From Prochlorococcus sp. HOT208_60m_813O14 (GTDB lineage Bacteria > Cyanobacteriota > Cyanobacteriia > PCC-6307 > Cyanobiaceae): a stretch of 64,000 bases of DNA. Of the stretch, positions 58,102 to 64,000 are shown one piece after another. Numbering within the stretch: position 1 is the first letter of the stretch; each line of letters starts with the position of its first letter. The stretch is from positions 20,415-84,414 of the forward strand of contig MWOO01000142.1 in NCBI GenBank assembly GCA_002025945.1, in the 5' to 3' direction. The position numbers and the translations under genes were made by a program. Below the pieces are notes generated by a model. That model had not been told where the DNA came from and did not search any database. It worked only from the letters and a program-made list of their open reading frames with translations.

Positions 58102-59172
58102 TTAGAAAGGAGGATTTTCTTCATAAAGGGTATTTGCTTGTTCAATTGATAGTCTTGCTGCGACACCTAATCTAAGGGAACTTAAATGATCCTTAAATTT
58201 GATCCTGAACAACGCCGCCGCTCCAATCATTGCCGCATTATCTGTACAAAGATTAAGGGGAGCTAAATGAACTTTAATAGATTTTTTACTAGCTTCACTA
58301 ATCATCATTTTTCTTAATGTATTGTTAGCAGCCACTCCCCCAACAACAACAATATTATCCAAGCTTTGATCTTCTGCGCATTTTATTGTTCTCTCTACCA
58401 AGACCTCTGCAACTACTCTCTCAAAACTTGCGGCAATATCTGGAATTGGAACGGTCTTCCCATCCAAATTAATTCTCTCAACTAATCTTAATACGGCAGT
58501 TTTTAAACCACTAAAAGAGAAATCATATTTAAGAAATCCACCTTTTTTATCTGAGATCTTACATTTTGGTAAATTAAATTTCATTGGGTCCCCATTTTTA
58601 GCAATCTTTTCAATTGCCGGTCCTCCTGGATAACTAAGACCTAATAGTCTGCCAACTTTATCAAAGGCTTCTCCAGCAGCATCATCAAAACTTTTCCCGA
58701 GTCTTTGCATTCCCCTTCTATCATCAACCTTTATCAATTCAGTATGCCCGCCGCTAACAAGTAGTGTAAGAAAAGATTTCTTTGGATAGTTTTCTGAAAA
58801 TAGAATTGAAGATAAATGCCCCTCCAAATGATGAATTCCCAAAAATGGTTTTGAATGTAACATGCAAAGTGATCTTGCAGTTATAGAACCAACTCGTAAA
58901 CAACCAACTAATCCAGGAGCCACAGTTGACGCAATATAATCGACTTCCTCAATTTTAATTTTTGATTCTTCTAAAGCCTTATCTAAAACAAAAGGTAATA
59001 ACTCTAAATGCTTTCTAGCTGCAAGTTCAGGCACAACTCCTCCCCATTTTGAATGATCTTCAATTTGAGAGGCAATTATATTTGAATGTATTTTGAATGT
59101 ATCGCCAATATTAGAAACTATTGAGACAGATGTCTCATCACAACTTGTTTCAATAGCTAAAACTTTATGCAT
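58102..59172 (-). CDS. tsaD: tRNA threonylcarbamoyladenosine synthase subunit TsaD
   Basis: Works with TsaB, TsaC and TsaE to make t6A37 in tRNAs that read ANN codons. The 356-residue protein has AIETSCDETSVSIV at the N-terminus, the metal site HHLEGHLSSIL near residue 115, SGGHTELI, and VGGVAANNTLR near 275. The hli gene follows 5 bases downstream. Confidence 0.96.
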   Translation of the reverse strand: MHKVLAIETSCDETSVSIVSNIGDTFKIHSNIIASQIEDHSKWGGVVPELAARKHLELLPFVLDKALEESKIKIEEVDYIASTVAPGLVGCLRVGSITARSLCMLHSKPFLGIHHLEGHLSSILFSENYPKKSFLTLLVSGGHTELIKVDDRRGMQRLGKSFDDAAGEAFDKVGRLLGLSYPGGPAIEKIAKNGDPMKFNLPKCKISDKKGGFLKYDFSFSGLKTAVLRLVERINLDGKTVPIPDIAASFERVVAEVLVERTIKCAEDQSLDNIVVVGGVAANNTLRKMMISEASKKSIKVHLAPLNLCTDNAAMIGAAALFRIKFKDHLSSLRLGVAARLSIEQANTLYEENPPF

Positions 59173-59237
59173 TTTTGATTCAACTTGTTTTATTTTAATA
59201 TTAATTTCTTACTTAACACATTATAAGGAATTAAAGA

Positions 59238-59801
59238 TTGCAACTTATGAAATTCTTTTTTTCAATCATAACCTCAGTTTTTCTGTTCCTCGGAATTACT
59301 CCAATTGCTATAGCTGCCAATGGGCCTGCCTTAAACGCAGATAGAGCTAGCACAGAATATACTGCTTCAGCCCTCACAAAATGCTCTGAAAATCCAAAAT
59401 TCATTGAAAGAGCAAATTCTGCAACTACTCAAAAAGACATCGCAAGATTTGAAAGATATGGAAAAGCATCATGCGGAGATGATGGTCTTCCACATTTAAT
59501 AATTGGACCTCCTCTTGAGCCATGGGGAGCCCTTTTAAATAGAGGTCATGAAGGTGATTTACTTATTCCCGGAGTATTGTTCATTTACATTGCTGGAATT
59601 ATAGGTTGGTCAGGAAGAGAGTATCTCATTGAATCAAAAAAGACTAAGAATCCAGCAGATCTTGAGATCATTATTGACCTAGACTTAGCCAGAAAATGTC
59701 TTATAAAAGGAGCGCAATGGCCTCTTCTTGCTAATAAACAAGGTAGAAATGGAGATTTAAGAGAAAAAGATAACAACATTACACTTAATGGTCCTCGCTA
59801 A
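59238..59801 (+). CDS. psaF: Photosystem I subunit III
   Basis: Lumenal/membrane subunit of photosystem I. The protein has a signal peptide (FFFSIITSVFLFLGITPIAI ending AIAAN), the conserved ALTKCSENPKFIERA and ERYGKASCGDDGLPHLI segments (two Cys), and a membrane helix near residue 120 (LIPGVLFIYIAGIIGWSGRE). TTG at 59238 has AAGGAA 7 bases ahead. ATG at 59247 is the alternative start. psaJ follows 28 bases downstream. Confidence 0.96.
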   Translation: MQLMKFFFSIITSVFLFLGITPIAIAANGPALNADRASTEYTASALTKCSENPKFIERANSATTQKDIARFERYGKASCGDDGLPHLIIGPPLEPWGALLNRGHEGDLLIPGVLFIYIAGIIGWSGREYLIESKKTKNPADLEIIIDLDLARKCLIKGAQWPLLANKQGRNGDLREKDNNITLNGPR

Positions 59802-59829
59802 ACATCCCTAAAAAACTCTCAAAAAAAAA

Positions 59830-59964
59830 ATGTTCAAAATTCTAAACACAAAATTTGTCAGATCTGCTCCAGTGGTAGCAGCAATTTGGCTAAGCCTTAC
59901 AGCTGGAATAATTATTGAATTTAATAGGTTTTTCCCAGATTTATTATTCCATCCAATGAGTTGA
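59830..59964 (+). CDS. psaJ: Photosystem I subunit IX
   Basis: A 44-residue single-helix photosystem I protein. It begins [20 protein letters not shown], and the helix runs from about residue 14 to 32. The tail [12 protein letters not shown] is characteristic of PsaJ. The order psaF-psaJ is the usual one, and a strong terminator follows. Confidence 0.95.
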   Translation: MFKILNTKFVRSAPVVAAIWLSLTAGIIIEFNRFFPDLLFHPMS

Positions 59965-59971
59965 AAAAGAG

Positions 59972-60009
59972 AAAATAATCAAGTTTTTATTAACTTGATT
60001 ATTTTTTTT
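59972..60009. terminator. Bidirectional terminator between psaJ and gmk
   Basis: A perfect 14-base inverted repeat, AAAATAATCAAGTT and AACTTGATTATTTT, surrounds TTTATT. T's continue to 60009 on the plus strand and A's lie on the other side. It ends the psaFJ transcript and overlaps the last codons and stop of the convergent gmk gene. Confidence 0.78.
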
Positions 60010-60533
60010 GCTGTTTCGCCGACATTATGATTTGTTAATGCAAAATCAAATTGATTTGATACTGAAATCTCATAATTAGCCCTTGAGAGTCTTTTTTTAA
60101 TTGCCTCTTCTTTTTCTGTACCTCTATTTCTTATTCTTCTCTCTAGCTCCTCTTTATCCGGAGGTAGTAAAAATATTGAAAGTGAATTAGGAAACTTATT
60201 TTTTATTTGCCTTGCACCCTCAACTTCAATTTCAAGTAATACAGTAAATCCCTTTTTTATTTTCTCATTAACAGAAGACAAAGGCGTTCCATAGTAGTTT
60301 CCAGCAAATTGAGCCCATTCAAGAAACAGGTTTTGTTCAATCATTTCTTTAAACTTTTCTTGATTTAAGAAGTAGTAATTTTCTCCGTCCTTCTCTCCGT
60401 CTCTAGGTTCTCTAGTAGTTGCAGATATTGAAAGCCAAAAATTTTTTTCTTTGCCTAATATTTCTTTAACAACTGTTCCTTTACCTACCCCGCTGGGTCC
60501 AGTAAGGATGATAAGTTTTTTTTGATTTTTCAT
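59979..60533 (-). CDS. gmk: Guanylate kinase
   Basis: Phosphorylates GMP to GDP. The 184-residue protein has the P-loop LTGPSGVGKGTVVKEIL near the N-terminus, then SATTREPRDGEKDGENYYFL (the GMP-binding block) and EIEVEGARQIK. The final codons are built from the terminator stem (KKIIKLIKT), so its C-terminal sequence is tied to the hairpin. Confidence 0.95.
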   Translation of the reverse strand: MKNQKKLIILTGPSGVGKGTVVKEILGKEKNFWLSISATTREPRDGEKDGENYYFLNQEKFKEMIEQNLFLEWAQFAGNYYGTPLSSVNEKIKKGFTVLLEIEVEGARQIKNKFPNSLSIFLLPPDKEELERRIRNRGTEKEEAIKKRLSRANYEISVSNQFDFALTNHNVGETAKKIIKLIKT

Positions 60534-60583
60534 ATTAAATTTTTTACAGTAAAATAAGCATCTGGTGAATTAAAAAAGGAATA

Positions 60584-60931
60584 ATGCAAAAAGGTGTTCC
60601 ACAGATAATGGATATTACATCTATTAGATCTGTCTTACATTATTTGATAGAGAACATCTTACCTTCAAAGTTTGAGACTGCCCAACAACCAGAGCCTAAT
60701 ACAATTCAATTATGTTTCAGAGGAGTTGATTCTCAAACATGGTTAGAAGTTTCATGGCATGGAGACTCTCCTAGAATACTAAAGATAAATAAGCCAGAAA
60801 AGATTGGGAGAGAAAGCACACTTTCTAAACAAATAAGATACGGATTAAAGTATATGGCTTTAATTTCAATTGATCAAGATGATTTTGAGAGAGTTATAAA
60901 ATTTAGTTTTGCAAAAAAAACCTGGAGATGA
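60584..60931 (+). CDS. N-terminal fragment of NFACT/RqcH (FbpA-like) protein
   Basis: A 115-residue frame beginning at ATG behind AAGGA. From MDITSIRSVLHYLIENILPS on it matches the start of the NFACT-N domain (AQQPEPNTIQLCFRGV, STLSKQIRYGLKYMALISI). It ends prematurely at TGA 60929 soon after an eight-A run (60913-60920). Removing one A would join it in frame to the next ORF. Family proteins bind the 60S/50S subunit or tRNA in ribosome rescue. Here the DR pair known from RqcH reads ER (DFERV). Confidence 0.7.
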   Translation: MQKGVPQIMDITSIRSVLHYLIENILPSKFETAQQPEPNTIQLCFRGVDSQTWLEVSWHGDSPRILKINKPEKIGRESTLSKQIRYGLKYMALISIDQDDFERVIKFSFAKKTWR

Positions 60932-62309
60932 AATTAATAAATATTTAATTTTTGAATTAATGGGAAAACATAGTAATATTTTTTATTTGGATAATAAACA
61001 TAAAATAATTGCAGTTGGAAAACAAATTAAATCAAGTCAATCTAGTTTTAGAACAATTTCAACAGGATCAATTTATTCTGGCCCTCCAGTCAATCTCAAA
61101 AAAAAACCTAGAGAAGATGAGTCTTTTCAATCATGGAAAGAATCAATTTCAATAGTACCTGAATCTTTGAAATACTGTTTAATAAATACCTATCAAGGAG
61201 TTAGCCCTATCCTCACAAAACAATTAGAGGTTGTTAGCAAAACTGTTAATTCAGAAATAATGGGAAAAAATATTGATTTCATTAGCGACTCTGACTTAAA
61301 GGAGATATTCAAAAATTGGAAGATTTGGATAAATAGGTTTAAAAACAATAACTTTAACTTTTCTACATTTAACAATGATTTTTATTGCGTTTGGTTTTTT
61401 GATAAGGAAATAAATTGCGATAATAAAATAGATTTATGTACCAATTTAGAGAATTATTATGATTATCATCTGAAACAAAAAAAATTTGCATTATTGGGAA
61501 GGAAAATTAAAGGGATAATTTTTAAACAGACCAATATTGAGAAAAAGAATTTAAAAATTCAATATGATCTTCTGACAAAATCAGAAAACTACGAGGTATA
61601 TAAAGAAAAAGCTGATAATATATTCACTTCAAATGAAATTAAAAAACAAGATATTATTAAAGGACAAAAACTATATAAAAAGTCAAAAAAACTAAAGAGA
61701 TCTAGAGAATTAATAAAAGAAAGATTAAGTATTTACAAAACAAATATAGAGAGATTGGATGAATTCACTACGCTTCTAGAAAATTTAAATTCTTTAAATC
61801 ATGAAAAACTTTTTATGAGAATCAAACTACTAGAAGAAATTATGGAAGAAATTTGTAACGAGTTTAATATCAATATTAAGAGGCAAAGAGAAGCTCACAA
61901 AAGTACATATGAGATAGAATCTTCACCAATTCAAGTTGAAACTCCCACAGGATTGAAGCTTCAAGTAGGGCGAAATATGAGGCAAAATGACTTAATAAGC
62001 TTTAAGTTCTCAAAGAAAGGGGATTTATGGTTTCATGCTCAGGAATCACCCGGCAGTCATGTAGTTTTGAAGTCTTCATCTCAAGTAGCATCTGAACAAG
62101 ATCTTCAAATAGCTGCAGATTTAGCTGCTTTATTTAGTAAGGCAAAAAGAAACATTAAAGTTCCAATTAATTTAGTGAAGATTAAAGATTTGCAAAAAAT
62201 CAACAAAGGAGGACCGGGTTGCGTTTCCTTTAAAAATGGAGAAATTATTTGGGGAAATCCTACAAGAGGAGAAGATTACATTAAAAAAAATCTTAAAACT
62301 GTAATTTAG
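60909..62309 (+). CDS. Main part of NFACT/RqcH (FbpA-like) protein, after frameshift
   Basis: A 466-residue frame that holds the rest of the protein: the NFACT-N remainder (KPGDEINKYLIFELMGKHSN onward), a long coiled-coil region (about residues 245-340), and the C-terminal NFACT-R domain with TPTGLKLQVGRNMRQNDLIS and GDLWFHAQESPGSHVVLKSS. Its apparent TTG start at 60909 lies inside the preceding fragment and has no ribosome site. A functional product would need the A8 tract to be read as A7 (or A10). Confidence 0.75.
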   Translation: MQKKPGDEINKYLIFELMGKHSNIFYLDNKHKIIAVGKQIKSSQSSFRTISTGSIYSGPPVNLKKKPREDESFQSWKESISIVPESLKYCLINTYQGVSPILTKQLEVVSKTVNSEIMGKNIDFISDSDLKEIFKNWKIWINRFKNNNFNFSTFNNDFYCVWFFDKEINCDNKIDLCTNLENYYDYHLKQKKFALLGRKIKGIIFKQTNIEKKNLKIQYDLLTKSENYEVYKEKADNIFTSNEIKKQDIIKGQKLYKKSKKLKRSRELIKERLSIYKTNIERLDEFTTLLENLNSLNHEKLFMRIKLLEEIMEEICNEFNINIKRQREAHKSTYEIESSPIQVETPTGLKLQVGRNMRQNDLISFKFSKKGDLWFHAQESPGSHVVLKSSSQVASEQDLQIAADLAALFSKAKRNIKVPINLVKIKDLQKINKGGPGCVSFKNGEIIWGNPTRGEDYIKKNLKTVI

Positions 62310-62338
62310 TTTATAATAAAAAAAATTTTTAAATCTAA

Positions 62339-62599
62339 ATGTTTGATTTTCTTTTGGGCACTCATGAATTTTTAGGAAATCATAGTTTTCCAGAATTTAT
62401 TGTTGGATATCTATTTGGTGCTGCATTAATAATTGGAGCTCCTACTGTTTTCTTACTACTTGCCTTCGTAAGCGCTTTAATGAAAACAAATGGGAAAATG
62501 GGTGGATATAGAGAATATGAAACTTATGGTGAATCATCTTTAAATGATGCACCTCCTTTCTTATTACCAGATCCAACTAATCCTAAATTAAGCAAATAA
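62339..62599 (+). CDS. Small membrane protein, unknown function
   Basis: An 86-residue protein. One strong helix (about residues 22-46, VGYLFGAALIIGAPTVFLLL) is followed by a Gly/Tyr-rich soluble tail with KMGGYREYETYGESS. It looks like a conserved cyanobacterial thylakoid-type protein but I cannot name the family. It lies 29 bases after the rqcH-like gene and 80 bases before tatC. Confidence 0.72.
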   Translation: MFDFLLGTHEFLGNHSFPEFIVGYLFGAALIIGAPTVFLLLAFVSALMKTNGKMGGYREYETYGESSLNDAPPFLLPDPTNPKLSK

Positions 62600-62679
62600 T
62601 TAAGTTTATCGAAAAATAAATTGGACTTTGACAAATGTAGGTTTAAAACTTTTTCTTACACAATCTTCATCAAATAATA

Positions 62680-63438
62680 ATGAGAGGTACAGGTCAAAGT
62701 GAAAATAAACTATCAGATTCGATGACTTTTAGTGATCATTTAGAGGAGCTTCGTCAAAGGATACTAAACTCAATTTACTCAATACTTATTTCAATATTCT
62801 TTAGTTTTCTCATCATAAAACCCTTAATATCTTTTTTAGAAATTCCAGCTGGTGATATTCATTTACTACAACTTGCTCCAGGAGAATTTTTATTTGTCGC
62901 TATTAAAGTTGCAGGTTACAGCGGATTAATAGTTTCTATGCCTTATATTTTTTATCAAATAATATTATTCATTTCTCCTGGTTTAACAAAAAAAGAAAAA
63001 AGCCTGATCTTGCCCGCAGTTTTTGGTTCAGGTCTTCTGTTTTTTTTAGGATTAATTTTTTCATGGTGGATATTAGTCCCTGCAGCAATAAATTTCTTCA
63101 TTAGTTTCGGTGCTGATATTGTTGAACCAACTTGGTCTATAGAAAGATATTTTGATTTTGTTCTCTTATTAATGTCTAGCACTGCAATAGCTTTTCAATT
63201 GCCAGTATTACAATTTATTCTTGGTTCTCTTGGAATAATCACAACTGAAAAAATGATTTCAAATTGGAAGATAGTTGTAATTTCCTCAGCAATATTATCT
63301 GCAGTTATTACCCCTTCAACAGACCCATTGACAATGTCATTACTATCTATATCAATTGTGTTTTTATTTTTTGTGGGTACTGGATTAACTTACTTATCAG
63401 AAAATCTTAAGTCAAAAACTCTTTCATCTTCTCATTAA
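62680..63438 (+). CDS. tatC: Twin-arginine translocase subunit TatC
   Basis: Receptor of the Tat pathway that exports folded proteins. The 252-residue protein has six membrane helices and the conserved N-terminal MTFSDHLEELRQRILNSI, plus FVAIKVAGYSGLIVSMPYI and a LVPAAINFFISFGAD segment. It lies close to petC, a known Tat substrate. Its end overlaps the convergent DUF3067 gene by 32 bases. Confidence 0.95.
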   Translation: MRGTGQSENKLSDSMTFSDHLEELRQRILNSIYSILISIFFSFLIIKPLISFLEIPAGDIHLLQLAPGEFLFVAIKVAGYSGLIVSMPYIFYQIILFISPGLTKKEKSLILPAVFGSGLLFFLGLIFSWWILVPAAINFFISFGADIVEPTWSIERYFDFVLLLMSSTAIAFQLPVLQFILGSLGIITTEKMISNWKIVVISSAILSAVITPSTDPLTMSLLSISIVFLFFVGTGLTYLSENLKSKTLSSSH

Positions 63439-63724
63439 GACTTAGTTGCAAGCTGACAGCTCTACCTAACCTTGGCTTAGCATTGGCTTTCTTTAGCCAT
63501 TCTCTTACTTCTTCTGAATATCCACATCTATTTAAAATCTCGATTTTATCAGCTATCGATTTTTTATATTCATGTTCACTCAAAGGAAATGATTCCTGTC
63601 CAAGAAATCCCCACATCATCTGAAAATACACAAATTTTCCTCTTCTAAAGAGTCTAAAATCATATTTTTTCCCCCAGCGATGAATCAAATAATGTATAAC
63701 TTCATCTACTAGTAATGGGTTCAT
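63407..63724 (-). CDS. DUF3067 family protein
   Basis: A 105-residue soluble protein matching DUF3067 of cyanobacteria and plastids. Seen: VIHYLIHRWGKKYDFRLFRR and MMWGFLGQESFPLSEHEYKK. Function unknown. Its 3' end shares 32 bases with tatC on the other strand. It is divergent from petC with a 123-base gap. Confidence 0.8.
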   Translation of the reverse strand: MNPLLVDEVIHYLIHRWGKKYDFRLFRRGKFVYFQMMWGFLGQESFPLSEHEYKKSIADKIEILNRCGYSEEVREWLKKANAKPRLGRAVSLQLSLNEKMKEFLT

Positions 63725-63847
63725 TTAAATCAATTAATTAAGACTTCCTAAACTTTTACTTTAAATTATTAAAAGTCCTATCTATTTGCAACAGAAATTG
63801 AACAATTTGCTTCATAATAACTAATAAATAACAGAACCAAGTAGCGA

Positions 63848-64000
63848 ATGACTCAATTAAGTTCCAATGATGTCCCTTCAATGGGTCGAAGGCAATTTAT
63901 GAATCTTCTTACATTTGGTACTGCAACTGGTGTAGCGTTAGGAGCCCTTTACCCTGTAGCGAATTATTTCATGCCTTTGAGAGCAGGCGGTGGTGGAGGT
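63848..64000 (+). CDS. petC: Cytochrome b6f Rieske iron-sulfur protein, 3' end beyond window
   Basis: The frame opens at ATG and is cut at base 64000 after 51 codons. [20 protein letters not shown] carries the twin-arginine signal (GRRQFMN), followed by the membrane helix [20 protein letters not shown] and the flexible Gly-rich hinge that begins AGGGGG. The Rieske cluster motifs lie outside the window. The AT-rich 123-base gap upstream should hold its promoter; no clear box can be assigned. Confidence 0.93.
   Translation, partial: MTQLSSNDVPSMGRRQFMNLLTFGTATGVALGALYPVANYFMPLRAGGGGG

Overview
The window is a stretch of core chromosome from a marine picocyanobacterium, almost certainly a high-light Prochlorococcus. 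The DNA is strongly AT-rich, genes are packed with very short gaps and many 1-11 bp overlaps, and TTG starts are common. Cyanobacterial markers include psaF/psaJ, psb27, petC, a single-helix HLIP gene, a ferrochelatase with a C-terminal HLIP-like helix, a Tab2 homologue and the acyl-ACP reductase/aldehyde deformylating oxygenase pair. The clade assignment is inference from composition and gene content.

Layout. 1-3.7 kb: accA (cut by the left edge), the alkane-synthesis pair and a creatininase-fold hydrolase, all leftward. 3.7-6.7 kb: rightward RNA-binding pair (three-S1 protein and Tab2), then a YfiH/laccase-fold gene that seems to begin at ATT. 6.7-10.2 kb: SNase-like secreted protein, ilvB, hemH. 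10.2-14.6 kb: lone tyrosine recombinase, cobO, pyrH-frr and a geranylgeranyl-reductase-family flavoprotein. 14.7-19.4 kb, leftward: transaldolase, ftsI with a small bitopic FtsL-like partner, CPBP protease. 19.5-23.2 kb: two-domain phosphoglycerate-mutase-like protein and the lepB/arsC/ppa-like operon. 23.3-31.3 kb: proS, psb27, purA, pfkB-type kinase, cutA, cbiJ, ssb, argB. 31.3-39.4 kb: TPR/DUF3153 protein, priA, a 321-bp intergenic region ahead of rpoD, hemC, canonical ppa, carboxypeptidase Taq. 39.5-46 kb: YjbQ, pterin dehydratase, CobW GTPase with a His-rich tandem repeat, iron-type ABC permease, LPG-synthase-like membrane protein, larC. 46-54.5 kb: xthA, hemL, prohibitin, YajQ, DprA-like and DRTGG proteins, SDR, map, PepSY membrane protein, rplS. 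54.5-64 kb: tRNA-Trp, tRNA-Asp, gltX, antiporter, hli, tsaD, psaFJ, gmk, a frameshifted rqcH/fbpA homologue, tatC, DUF3067, and petC cut by the right edge.

Several genes supply linked pathways. hemL, hemC and hemH are steps of tetrapyrrole synthesis, cobO and cbiJ belong to cobalamin synthesis, and tatC sits beside petC, whose product has a twin-arginine signal. No CRISPR array, insertion sequence or prophage is visible. The most interesting points are an NFACT/RqcH gene split at an A8 run, a YfiH gene with no canonical start but a well-placed ribosome site before ATT, two family I pyrophosphatase genes of which one has lost key active-site residues, a candidate FtsL, a Psb27 without a lipobox cysteine, and a structured intergenic region upstream of rpoD.
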